A stretch of DNA of 47,308 nt from Methanobacteriota archaeon. GTDB lineage: Archaea; Halobacteriota; Methanomicrobia; Methanomicrobiales; Methanoculleaceae. Position numbers and translations under genes: made by a program. Each line of letters starts with the position of its first letter. The first letter of the stretch is position 1. Location of the stretch: the NCBI GenBank assembly GCA_023457135.1, contig JAEWMO010000143.1, positions 1-47,308 of the forward strand. Reading direction: 5' to 3'. Below the pieces are notes generated by a model. It saw nothing but the letters and a program-made list of their open reading frames with translations, did not search any database and was not told the DNA's origin. Positions 38,805 through 46,475 of the stretch are shown here, piece by piece.

Positions 38805-39055
38805 TTAAGCCTGCCCTTTCCGGGAATACGTCTCGATGAGATGGTCGGCATACATGAGGGCGATATTGCCGGCATTCCTGATCTTGCGGGGGATGGCGGC
38901 CGGCCAGGTTCGCTTCACGATGAGGAGTCCGAAGCTGGGGATCCGGGGTGACAGGAGGCCTCCGGCGATCCGGGACCTCCTGGAAACGGAGAAGTGGCAT
39001 TGACCGCGGGCGAGTACCGCCTTTATCTGCGTTAACGACTGAGTAACTGATACCG
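38805..39055 (-). pseudogene. Possible gene remnant, unrecognised
   Basis: A minus-strand frame without an in-frame ATG or GTG runs to a TAA at 38805-38807. It ends with a protein-like sequence: PSFGLLIVKRTWPAAIPRKI, then RNAGNIALMYADHLIETYSR and KGQA. Its composition looks more like a real C-terminus than GC-driven shadow frames. It may be the tail of a deleted gene between the kinase relic and the DUF1538 operon. I do not recognise the family. Confidence 0.3.
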
Positions 39056-39077
39056 GCAGCCGGGAAGGAGCGGAAGC

Positions 39078-39773
39078 ATGTTGCAGGATGTCAGGGAGGC
39101 AGTCGTTGAGGTTCTCCAGGCAGTCCTCCCCATCATCCTGATCATCGTCGCCCTTGAGATCGGGATACTCCGGGTGTCGCTGTCCGATCTTCTCCAGTTC
39201 CTGCTCGGAAGCGGTATGGTTGTCCTTGGAATCGCCTTCTTTCTTGCCGGGGTGAAGGCGGGTCTCCTCCCCATCGGTGAGGCGATCGGCTCAGAACTCC
39301 CCGCCCGGGGTTCGCTTGCGCTGGTCATTGCCGGGACGTTCTTCTTTGGATTCCTGACCGTCGTTGCAGAGCCGAATATTCGTATTCTCGCTGGCATGGT
39401 CGACACTGCCTCCGGCGGCGGCATCTCGTCCGGTACCCTCATCCTCGTGATCGCGGTCAGTGTCGGGCTCATCGTCACCGCCGGGGTCCTCCGGATCGTC
39501 TTCGGGTTCCCTCCTGCTTACCTCTTTGCCGCCGGCTACGGCGCCGTCATCCTCCTTGCGCCGTTCACGCCACCGGATCTCCTCGCCGTTGCTGTTGATG
39601 CGGGCGGTGTGACGACCGGCCTCCTGACGATCCCGATCCTCCTGGCCCTCGGCACCGGCGTCAGTTCGGTTCTCGCCGGGCGCTCTGCCCTCACGGACGG
39701 CTTCGGGCTGGTCGGGCTTGCAGCGCTGGGTCCGGTCCTCGGTGTCATGCTGGTGGGGGTCATCTACGCATGA
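39078..39773 (+). CDS. DUF1538 membrane protein, first copy
   Basis: This 231-aa protein has about six or seven hydrophobic helices. DUF1538 traits include GIAFFLAGVKAGLLPIGEAI near residue 52, FFFGFLTVVAEPNIRILAGM near residue 88 and VAVDAGGVTTGLLTIPILLA near residue 173. The Ala-Glu-Pro and Asp-Ala-Gly-Gly-Val motifs recur in the next gene, showing tandem paralogues. The family is a predicted transporter or channel with no established substrate. GGAAGGAG precedes the ATG. The stop overlaps the next ATG by 4 nt. Confidence 0.85.
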   Translation: MLQDVREAVVEVLQAVLPIILIIVALEIGILRVSLSDLLQFLLGSGMVVLGIAFFLAGVKAGLLPIGEAIGSELPARGSLALVIAGTFFFGFLTVVAEPNIRILAGMVDTASGGGISSGTLILVIAVSVGLIVTAGVLRIVFGFPPAYLFAAGYGAVILLAPFTPPDLLAVAVDAGGVTTGLLTIPILLALGTGVSSVLAGRSALTDGFGLVGLAALGPVLGVMLVGVIYA

Positions 39774-40501
39774 TCCTCCCGGCTGTCCTCGACGGCATGG
39801 ACCGGACAGTTCTCGAGGTTGCTCAGGCGCTCATTCCCCTGATCGTCTTCTTCGGGGTGTTCCAGGTGCTCTTCCTGAAGCTTCCCCGGATCTATGTCGT
39901 GAACCTCGCCAAAGGCATTCTGCTTGCATCCCTTGGCATGGTCCTCTTTCTCCAGGGGGTCAACGTTGCGTTCCTTCCGGCGGGAAGAGAGATCGGGGAA
40001 GCAGTCGCCGCGTTCGACCAGCGGTGGCTGCTCATCCCGTTTGGGTTTATCCTCGGATTTCTCGCCACCTACGCGGAGCCGGCGGTCAGGGTTCTTGCTT
40101 ACCAGGTCGAGGAGTCGTCGAGCGGGTACATCAGGGAGTCCCTGATCGTCTATATGCTCTCTTTTGCGGTCGCCATCTCAATAGCGCTCGGGATGGCCCG
40201 CCTTGTTTACGGCATTCCGCTGCTGTATTTCATCATTCCCGGCTACCTCTTCGTCATCATCCTTCTCGCGCTGACCGATAAGGAGTTTGTCGGGATAGCT
40301 TTTGACGCAGGAGGTGTCGCCACCGGCCCGATGGCGGTCACCTTCCTCCTCTCCCTTGCCGTCGGGGTTGCGGCGGGGATCGAGGGGCGTAACCCCGTCA
40401 CTGACGGGTTCGGGCTGATCGCGCTGATTGCGCTTGCTCCCATTCTTTCGGTCCTGATGCTCGGCATCCTGTACCGGAGAACACGAGGTGAAGAAACGTG
40501 A
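39770..40501 (+). CDS. DUF1538 membrane protein, second copy
   Basis: This 243-aa paralogue of the preceding gene has the matching motifs VLFLQGVNVAFLPAGREIGE, FILGFLATYAEPAVRVLAY and IAFDAGGVATGPMAVTFLLS. The two copies probably form a heteromeric membrane complex with internal pseudo-symmetry. Its ATG overlaps the first copy by 4 nt, and its TGA overlaps the GTG of the PII-like gene by 4 nt, so all three proteins should be made together. Confidence 0.85.
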   Translation: MILPAVLDGMDRTVLEVAQALIPLIVFFGVFQVLFLKLPRIYVVNLAKGILLASLGMVLFLQGVNVAFLPAGREIGEAVAAFDQRWLLIPFGFILGFLATYAEPAVRVLAYQVEESSSGYIRESLIVYMLSFAVAISIALGMARLVYGIPLLYFIIPGYLFVIILLALTDKEFVGIAFDAGGVATGPMAVTFLLSLAVGVAAGIEGRNPVTDGFGLIALIALAPILSVLMLGILYRRTRGEET

Positions 40502-40875
40502 GCAATGAGTACAACAATGAGCTGATCGTCACGATTGTAAAACGGGGCTGGTCCGAGCAGGTGCTCACGGCGGCCCGCCGTGCCGGAGCCGAGGGAGGAA
40601 CCATTATTCTCGGCCGCGGGACCGGGATTCATGAGGTAAAGACCCTTCTCGGGATTGCCATCGAGCCCGAGAAGGATATCGTCCTGACGGTTGTCCCCGT
40701 ATCCCTGACCGACCCGGTGCTGGATGCGATCGTCGCCGCCGCAGAGCTCGACCGGCCCGGGATGGGGCTTGCGTTCGTCATGCCGATCCGCCGCATCGCA
40801 GGCAGGGTCCACATGTTCCGCAAAGACGAAGCCGGAGAGCACGAGGGACCGGGGGTCCCCCAGGCCCCTGTTTAG
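40498..40875 (+). CDS. PII-like signalling protein linked to DUF1538
   Basis: This 125-aa protein has a ferredoxin-like PII fold by pattern: ELIVTIVKRGWSEQVLTAAR (strand 1/helix 1), GAEGGTIILGRGTG where the T-loop begins, IEPEKDIVLTVVPVS (strand 3), then VLDAIVAAAELDRPGMGLAF and VMPIRRIAGRV. It lacks the canonical PII signatures and the long T-loop, so it belongs to a PII-like branch. It likely senses a nucleotide or metabolite and regulates the two DUF1538 proteins, as GlnK does for Amt. The start is GTG with GAGGTGA 7 nt upstream. Confidence 0.8.
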   Translation: MSNEYNNELIVTIVKRGWSEQVLTAARRAGAEGGTIILGRGTGIHEVKTLLGIAIEPEKDIVLTVVPVSLTDPVLDAIVAAAELDRPGMGLAFVMPIRRIAGRVHMFRKDEAGEHEGPGVPQAPV

Positions 40876-40877
40876 GG

Positions 40878-41309
40878 TTACTGTGAGAGGGATGCCTTGA
40901 GGAGTTCGCCGCCGCGGGCGAGGATCTGCCTGACGGCGTCCTCGGCCTGGTCCACGCGCAGGATCAGGACTGCCCCGTCCCTGCCGGAGTAGGCGTAGGC
41001 GTACTCGATGTTGATCCCGGCGTCCCCGAGAACCGACGCGATCTCCGAGAGGCCGCCGGGCTCGTCACGCATCTTGACGCCGATGACGTCGGTGAACGAG
41101 ACACGGAACCCGAGACCGGTCAGCGTCCGGTGGGCATCCTCCGGCCGGTCGACAAGCGCACGGACGACCCCGAATCCGTCTGCTTCAGCGATGCTGAACG
41201 CAAAGATGTTGATTCCCGCATCCCGCAACGCGCCCGCGATCGCCGCGAGGCGTCCCGGGCGGTTCTCCGAAAAGATCGAGATCTGTTTGACGATGTAGGA
41301 CTTCTCCAT
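40878..41309 (-). CDS. Tandem ACT-domain protein
   Basis: This 143-aa protein consists of two ACT domains: KQISIFSENRPGRLAAIAGA with DAGINIFAFSIAEADGFG in the first half, and GVKMRDEPGGLSEIASVLGD with DAGINIEYAYAYSGRDGAV in the second. ACT domains bind amino acids and control enzymes. Its ATG overlaps the stop of the upstream ligase gene by 1 nt (TAATG), so it probably regulates, or reports aromatic amino acid levels to, the ligase pair. Its end lies 2 nt from the convergent PII-like gene. Confidence 0.87.
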   Translation of the reverse strand: MEKSYIVKQISIFSENRPGRLAAIAGALRDAGINIFAFSIAEADGFGVVRALVDRPEDAHRTLTGLGFRVSFTDVIGVKMRDEPGGLSEIASVLGDAGINIEYAYAYSGRDGAVLILRVDQAEDAVRQILARGGELLKASLSQ

Positions 41310-42610
41310 TATAACGACCTCCTGTCAACAATCTTCTTCGATTTGCCTTCAAACCGGGGCAGAGTGCCCGGTTCGACCAGTTCTACGTCCACGCTCACGT
41401 TCAGGGAGCTCCGCAGGCGGTGCTCCACCTTTCTCTTGATCACCATAAGGTCGGTGATCTTGTCGGAGAACGCCTCCTCGCTCACCTCGACCCGCACGAG
41501 CATGGAGTCGAGCGCACCCTTCCGGTCGACGACGATCTGGAAATGCTTGCCGACCTCGGGGATCTCAAGCAGTGCATGCTCCACCTGCGATGGGAAGACA
41601 TTGATGCCCCGGACGATCAGCATATCGTCCACCCGTCCGCGGATCCTCCCGATACGCGGGTGAGTGCGGCCACAGGCGCAGGTCCCCTTCTCGAGGGCGG
41701 TGAGGTCGCCGATACGGTACCTGACCATGGGGAGCGCCTCTTTCTGGAGCATGGTGATGGTCAGTTCGCCCTGTTCGCCGGGCTCAAGCACCTCGCCGGT
41801 CGCGGGGTCCACGATCTCCACGAGCGCAAGGTCTCCCCAGACATGGATCCCCTGCTGCTCGGTGCACTCGGTGAACATGGGCCCGGAGAGTTCGCTCGTC
41901 CCGTAGATGTCGTAGGCCCGGATCCCGAGCCATTCCTGTATCCGGGCCCGCATCTGTTCCGACCAGGGTTCGGCGCCGAGGAAGCCCATGCGGAGATCGG
42001 TATCGTTCTTGATCGAGACACCCATCTTCTCAGCCACCTCGCCCATGTGGAGGAGGTAGGAGGGGGTGCAGGCGATCGCGGTGACGTGGAGGTCCTGCAT
42101 CAGCTCGACCTGCCGTTCGGTGTTCCCGACGCTTGTGGGGAGAACGGTTGCCCCGACACGTTCGGCGCCGTAATGGGCACCGAGACCGCCGGTGAAGAGG
42201 CCGTAGCCGTAGCTCACCTGGATGACGTCACCCCGACCGAGGCCGCAGGAGGAGAATCCCCGCGCGAGCGACTCGCTCCAGTTCTCGATGTCGCGCTCGG
42301 TATAGCCGACGACCGTCGGTTTCCCCGTCGTGCCGGAGGAGACGTGGTACCTGACCAGTTCGGTCTTCTCAGCAGAGAAGATCTTATCGGGATAGCCGTC
42401 CCGCAGGTCTCGCTTGTACATGAACGGGAGTTTTGCGACGTCCTCGAGCGCCCTGATGTCGTCGGGGTGAACACCCTGCTCTTTCATCCGGTGCCGGTAG
42501 AATTCGTTGAAACTGTAGAGCCGGTAGACCAGGGACTTCGCGAGTTTGTACTGGAGCCGCCGCAGTTCGTCGGGCGGCATCTCTTCTGTCCGCGGGTTCC
42601 AGGGCGCCAT
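41309..42610 (-). CDS. Phenylacetate-CoA ligase paralogue 1
   Basis: This 433-aa ANL-superfamily adenylate-forming enzyme carries RYHVSSGTTGKPTVVGYT (the phosphate loop), YDIYGTSELSGPMFTECT (the A5-type motif) and VRYRIGDLTALEKG, with the C-terminal GINVFPSQVEHALLEIPEVG typical of PaaK. It activates phenylacetate or a related aryl acid to its CoA thioester. In methanogens this can feed aromatic amino acid synthesis through indolepyruvate:ferredoxin oxidoreductase, which is not in the window. The start overlaps the stop of paralogue 2 by 1 nt. Confidence 0.9.
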   Translation of the reverse strand: MAPWNPRTEEMPPDELRRLQYKLAKSLVYRLYSFNEFYRHRMKEQGVHPDDIRALEDVAKLPFMYKRDLRDGYPDKIFSAEKTELVRYHVSSGTTGKPTVVGYTERDIENWSESLARGFSSCGLGRGDVIQVSYGYGLFTGGLGAHYGAERVGATVLPTSVGNTERQVELMQDLHVTAIACTPSYLLHMGEVAEKMGVSIKNDTDLRMGFLGAEPWSEQMRARIQEWLGIRAYDIYGTSELSGPMFTECTEQQGIHVWGDLALVEIVDPATGEVLEPGEQGELTITMLQKEALPMVRYRIGDLTALEKGTCACGRTHPRIGRIRGRVDDMLIVRGINVFPSQVEHALLEIPEVGKHFQIVVDRKGALDSMLVRVEVSEEAFSDKITDLMVIKRKVEHRLRSSLNVSVDVELVEPGTLPRFEGKSKKIVDRRSL

Positions 42611-43899
42611 CAGATCGCCCCCCGCCTGTCGATGACCCGCTTTGCCTTCCCCTCGAACCGGGGGAGCGATCCGGGTTCTACCAGCTTCACCGCGGTCCGA
42701 AGGCCGAGCGTATTGTGGAGTTCGCCCGCGATCTTCTTCTGCATGCGGGCGAGGTCCTGGAGTTCGCCGGAGAACCCCGCCCTGTTCATCTCTACTTCGA
42801 TCGTCATCTCATCCAGATGTTTGACGCGATCGATATATACCATGAACTGCTCCCCGACCTCCGGAAGGGACCGGAGCACGTGCTCGATCTGCGAGGGGAA
42901 GACGTTGATCCCCCTGATGACCAGCATATCGTCGCTACGGCCCGTGATCCGGGCAATCTTCTGTCCGCGCCCGCAGGAGCACTCATCCTCCATCAGCCGG
43001 GTCACGTCGCCGGTGCGGTAGCGGACGAGCGGGAGTGCTTCCTTGACGAGCGGCGTGATGACGAGTTCGCCCCGCTCACCGGGGCTGAGCCGCTCGCCCG
43101 TCTTCGGGTCGATGATCTCGACAAGGTAGCAGTCGTGCCAGATGTGGAGCCCGTCGTGTTCCGGGCACTCGAATGCCACGCCCGGGCCGTACATCTCGGA
43201 GAGGCCGTAACTGTCGAAAGCCTTTACACCGAGGCGGCGTTCGAGTTCGGTGCGCATGCTCTCCGACCAGGGTTCGGCCCCGAATATACCGGTCTTGAGG
43301 GTATCGAGCGTCTTTCCCATCGACTCGGCCACTTCGGCGAGGTGGAGGGCGTAACTCGGGGTGCAGTGGATCGCGGTCACCCCGAAGTCCTCGATCATCT
43401 CGATCTGGCGGCGGGTGTTCCCGGTCGCGCTCGGAACCACGGTTGCCCCGATCTTCTCGGCGCCGTAATGAAAGCCGAGCCCTCCGGTGAAGAGCCCGTA
43501 GTTGACCGCGTTCTGGAAGATGTCGTCCTCCCCGATGCCGATCATCGTCATGTTCCGCGCGATCAGTTCCGACCAGTTATCAAGGTCCTGCCGGGTGTAG
43601 CCGACGACGGTCGGTTTTCCCGTCGTGCCGGAGGTGGTGTGGATCCGGACGATCTTCTTCATCGGGACTGCAAAGAGGCCGAACGGGTATCCGGCCTGGA
43701 GCTCCTTTTTGTAGGTGAAGGGAAGTTTCTCCACGTCGTCGAGCGTCCTGATGTCGTCCGGCGAGACGCCTGCCTCCTTGAACTTTCGTTTGTATAACCC
43801 AACTTCCTGCGCCTGAGAGAGCGTCCACTTCAGCCGCTTGAGCTGAAGGTCAGCGAGCTCATCAGGCCGGATCGTCTCCATTGCCCTGTTCCAGAACAT
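42610..43899 (-). CDS. Phenylacetate-CoA ligase paralogue 2
   Basis: This 429-aa paralogue of the next gene has RIHTTSGTTGKPTVVGYTRQ, DSYGLSEMYGPGVAFECPEH, VRYRTGDVTRLMEDECSCG and GINVFPSQIEHVLRSLPEVG. Substrate range may differ between the two copies, for instance phenylacetate versus 4-hydroxyphenylacetate or indoleacetate. The frame opens at 43929, but the ATG at 43899 gives the normal PaaK N-terminus MFWNRAMETIRPDEL. The order ligase-ligase-ACT with 1-nt overlaps indicates one operon. Confidence 0.9.
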   Translation of the reverse strand: MFWNRAMETIRPDELADLQLKRLKWTLSQAQEVGLYKRKFKEAGVSPDDIRTLDDVEKLPFTYKKELQAGYPFGLFAVPMKKIVRIHTTSGTTGKPTVVGYTRQDLDNWSELIARNMTMIGIGEDDIFQNAVNYGLFTGGLGFHYGAEKIGATVVPSATGNTRRQIEMIEDFGVTAIHCTPSYALHLAEVAESMGKTLDTLKTGIFGAEPWSESMRTELERRLGVKAFDSYGLSEMYGPGVAFECPEHDGLHIWHDCYLVEIIDPKTGERLSPGERGELVITPLVKEALPLVRYRTGDVTRLMEDECSCGRGQKIARITGRSDDMLVIRGINVFPSQIEHVLRSLPEVGEQFMVYIDRVKHLDEMTIEVEMNRAGFSGELQDLARMQKKIAGELHNTLGLRTAVKLVEPGSLPRFEGKAKRVIDRRGAI

Positions 43900-44027
43900 A
43901 GTATCCCATCGGTGGTCTGCCGGCTGCATACTGCCGGGACCCTGTCTCTGCTACTCACGACGGTGCCGGTCCTGCAGTCACCGGACACCGCCGGGCATAC
44001 GCTACCACTACATGGGCGGCCGGTGTC

Positions 44028-44033
44028 AAAAAA
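44028..44033 (-). terminator. T6 run after the wtpA-like gene
   Basis: On the minus strand a T6 run follows 6 nt after the stop of the WtpA-like gene, a typical archaeal termination signal. It implies that the ligase operon uses a separate promoter in 43900-44027, where I see no clear TATA box. Confidence 0.45.
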
Positions 44034-44039
44034 GGTTTG

Positions 44040-45077
44040 TCAATTGGTGGCATGGTACGCTGTGACAGCACTCGCCTCTGTCTCTATCGGCCGGGGCCAT
44101 CCGGCGCCCCCCTCGCGGAACGCATCCAGAGCAAAGTCTACAAACATCCGCGCTTCTTTTGGGTGGGGCGCATTCTCGGGCACGGTGACGGCGTAGACGA
44201 TCGGCTGGCCGACCCGCTCGCTCCCGATGGACCGGAACCGCTGGAATCCGAGGGTCACGTGCACCTTCCCGTAGTCGTCGGCGTGCGCCGCGGAGCCGAG
44301 GTTGATCTCTGCCGGCAGGTTGATCCACCGGAGACCGTGCTCCTCGGCGACGCTCCTGTACTCGAAGGCATAGTCGACGCCGCCTGCGTCGAGGAGCGAG
44401 AGAAGGTAGATGCTCCCATCCCGGATAGCGACCTTCTCGTCTGCCGGCCTCATCCGCTCCGGCAGGGTGATCACCGTCACCCCGTCTACGCTGGCGGGCG
44501 TGAGCGGCGGGTCGAAGGAGCCGCCGATGATGGCGCCAAAGAGTCCGGGCTCACCGTAGTGCTCTTCGGCGAGCGCCGTCACCATGAGCGCCCGGTAGCC
44601 GCAGGCATCGAGCATGGGGTTTGAGAACCCCACCCGCACGCCCGGGCGGGCGAGGACCCGGTACCAGTTCTCTGCCGTGATCTCATCGGCCCCCGCGCTC
44701 CGGTTGGTGTAGGCGATCACCATCTCGTTTGCCGCGAAGGGGACATACCAATCGGTGTAGTTTCCCTCCCCTTCACCCATCGGAATATACATCATATCCG
44801 GTATGAGCGAGGCGTCCGCGACCGCGACGACGTCGATTGCCCGATGAAGATCCGTCACCTGCCGGACGGCCTGGATGCTCCCGTGCCCTTCGAGACGGAC
44901 GTCGATATCCGGGTGCCGGTCCTCAAAGGCGGCCTCCACCTTCTCGAGCGGAGAAAGAAGGCTCCCGGCCGGAACCACCGTAAGGACGGTGCGCTCCTGG
45001 CCGGAGTCGGTGCAGGCTGCGGATGCCATGAGGGCGGTGAGGGCGAGAGCCATGAGGAATATTGCCGGCCGGGTCAT
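44040..45077 (-). CDS. wtpA: Tungstate/molybdate-binding lipoprotein, WtpA-like
   Basis: This 345-aa periplasmic-binding-type protein has a signal peptide ending in the lipobox LMASAAC. It then has VVPAGSLLSPLEKVEAAFED and LEGHGSIQAVRQVTDLH, the conserved oxyanion-binding serines of WtpA. PFAANEMVIAYTNRSAGAD and VRVGFSNPMLDACGYRALMV follow. It should bind tungstate or molybdate outside the cell for an ABC importer. No permease or ATPase gene follows, so it is an orphan here. The ATG at 45077 overlaps the upstream stop by 4 nt (ATGA) and follows GAGGT at 8 nt; the frame to 45107 is less likely. Confidence 0.85.
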   Translation of the reverse strand: MTRPAIFLMALALTALMASAACTDSGQERTVLTVVPAGSLLSPLEKVEAAFEDRHPDIDVRLEGHGSIQAVRQVTDLHRAIDVVAVADASLIPDMMYIPMGEGEGNYTDWYVPFAANEMVIAYTNRSAGADEITAENWYRVLARPGVRVGFSNPMLDACGYRALMVTALAEEHYGEPGLFGAIIGGSFDPPLTPASVDGVTVITLPERMRPADEKVAIRDGSIYLLSLLDAGGVDYAFEYRSVAEEHGLRWINLPAEINLGSAAHADDYGKVHVTLGFQRFRSIGSERVGQPIVYAVTVPENAPHPKEARMFVDFALDAFREGGAGWPRPIETEASAVTAYHATN

Positions 45078-45643
45078 CCTCTCTTGACCTCGACCCGGTC
45101 GACCCATTTCACCCAGGGGCTCCCTTCGGTGATGACATCGGGCGTCTCGGTGATGACGACGAGACGGAGCGGTCCCCCGTCTCCATAGGCCAGGGGTTTG
45201 CCATCCTGCTCGTAGGCGAGAATGACGCGGAGCGCCGGCGACGGGATCTCGTGGAGGTTCTCATCGAACGTGAAGAACTCCTCGCCCCGCAACTGCGCGG
45301 CATCGAAGACCCAGAGGTAGCCGTCCTCTGCGGAGACGTAGATCAGGTCGTCTTCACCCGCTCCGCCCGCCATCTCGACGAGATCGGCGAGGAGCACGCC
45401 GCGGTAGCGGTTCGGGCCATACTTGATCCCGACCGTCGAGACCGAGTAGCCGTAGCCCTCAACGGCCGGCATCGCCTGGATCTCGGGATGCGTGAGTGCC
45501 TGCTCCTCTTCGCCGGCAAGCGTCAGGTTCCAGGTCACTTCCTCGACGACGGCCGCAGGATTGAGACACCCCGCGACAAGGGCCGCACCGCTGATGAGCA
45601 CCAGGGCAAGGATGGCCGGAGCGATCCGGTGCACCGGTATCAC
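45074..45643 (-). CDS. Lipoprotein with a sulfite-oxidase-like (molybdopterin-binding fold) domain
   Basis: This 189-aa protein has a lipobox LVAGC near residue 26 and a domain recalling the oxidoreductase molybdopterin-binding fold: YGPNRYRGVLLADLVEMAGG near residue 76, LIYVSAEDGYLWVFDAAQL, and the end SPWVKWVDRVEVKRG. No Cys other than the lipobox one is present, so the Mo-ligand Cys of sulfite oxidases is missing and catalysis is doubtful. It may bind a ligand or metal. The start is GTG at 45643 with GGAGAGGAG close upstream. It overlaps the preceding gene and wtpA by 4 nt each. Confidence 0.72.
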   Translation of the reverse strand: MIPVHRIAPAILALVLISGAALVAGCLNPAAVVEEVTWNLTLAGEEEQALTHPEIQAMPAVEGYGYSVSTVGIKYGPNRYRGVLLADLVEMAGGAGEDDLIYVSAEDGYLWVFDAAQLRGEEFFTFDENLHEIPSPALRVILAYEQDGKPLAYGDGGPLRLVVITETPDVITEGSPWVKWVDRVEVKRG

Positions 45644-46470
45644 GCTCCTCTCCTGGCATGGAGCGCCGCTGCGCCGAGGGCTGCTGCGAGCGTCACCGCA
45701 AGAGAGAGCGGGGTTGCCGGCGCTTCAGTCGTCGCCTCCGCCGCCGGGCCGTCGAGCGAGCCCGCGAGGGCTCCCTTCTCGCCGTGGAACCCGCCGGTGT
45801 AAACCCGGACCTCGTCGATCCACTTCACCGTGAGGCCTCCCGTGGAGGGGTAGAGGTCGTAGAAGTGCTGGGCCGACTCGGGGAGCGTATCATACATATC
45901 CTGGTTCCCGTAGACGTGGAGACCTTCCGCGTTGGTCGAGTCGTCGGCAAAGAATACGAGCCGCATCCCCATGTAGTAGTCGGGGACGTAGCCGCGGCCC
46001 TGCCGTTCGCCGGCCCCCGCCTCCGCACCGTTGTACCAGCAGATCCCGATGGGCCCCTGACGGGGGTCGGGCTCGTAGACGTTCTGGTAGGCAAACTCGA
46101 CATGATAGCCGTCGGCCGCCCTGACCATGATCTCGTCGCCGGGTTCGGCGCCGCCGACCAGTTCGGCAAGGTCGCGGACGCTCGTGCCTTTCACGGCCCC
46201 CCTGTCCTTGAAGTTCGTCGTCTCTTCAGGATCCCATTTGTCTCCTTCAAATACGGGCCCCTGGTGGTAATAGTGGGTCACGCCGTCCCCGAGAACGGGG
46301 AGGTTTGCCTCCATCCAGCGATAATCGATCGTCGTCTCGTTGAGGACCGTCTGCCCGTCGGTTGCGATCTTTACAACGTGCAGTTCGGTCGTTGGCGCCG
46401 CCGAGGCGGCAGCGGTGAGCATGCTCACGCAGAGGAGCGCAAGCAGCATCCATGGCAATCTGGTACGCAT
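45640..46470 (-). CDS. Exported sulfite-oxidase-fold-like protein with C-terminal anchor
   Basis: This 276-aa protein has a signal peptide (core WMLLALLCVSMLTAAASA), then a segment ending DRGAVKGTSVRDLAELVGGA and EIMVRAADGYHVEFAYQNVY. Its tail, GGLTVKWIDEVRVYTGG, parallels the WVKWVDRVEV end of the next gene. The two appear paralogous. It ends with a Pro/Thr-rich linker, a hydrophobic stretch and HARRGA. Only one Cys (GICWYNG) lies in the mature part. I choose the ATG at 46470, which has GGAG 9 nt upstream; another ATG at 46479 has GGAG with no spacing. It follows the phosphoesterase stop by 5 nt. Confidence 0.7.
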   Translation of the reverse strand: MRTRLPWMLLALLCVSMLTAAASAAPTTELHVVKIATDGQTVLNETTIDYRWMEANLPVLGDGVTHYYHQGPVFEGDKWDPEETTNFKDRGAVKGTSVRDLAELVGGAEPGDEIMVRAADGYHVEFAYQNVYEPDPRQGPIGICWYNGAEAGAGERQGRGYVPDYYMGMRLVFFADDSTNAEGLHVYGNQDMYDTLPESAQHFYDLYPSTGGLTVKWIDEVRVYTGGFHGEKGALAGSLDGPAAEATTEAPATPLSLAVTLAAALGAAALHARRGA

Positions 46471-46475
46471 AATCT

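Larger units (their letters stand above)
38251..39077. other. 827-nt region of decayed genes between the PAS and DUF1538 genes
   Basis: No intact gene is present. The region contains the HATPase relic (38279-38700), an AT-richer stretch at 38740-38815 and the possible remnant at 38805-39055. The last ~20 nt carry GGAAGGAGCGG, the Shine-Dalgarno of the first DUF1538 gene. Confidence 0.6.
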
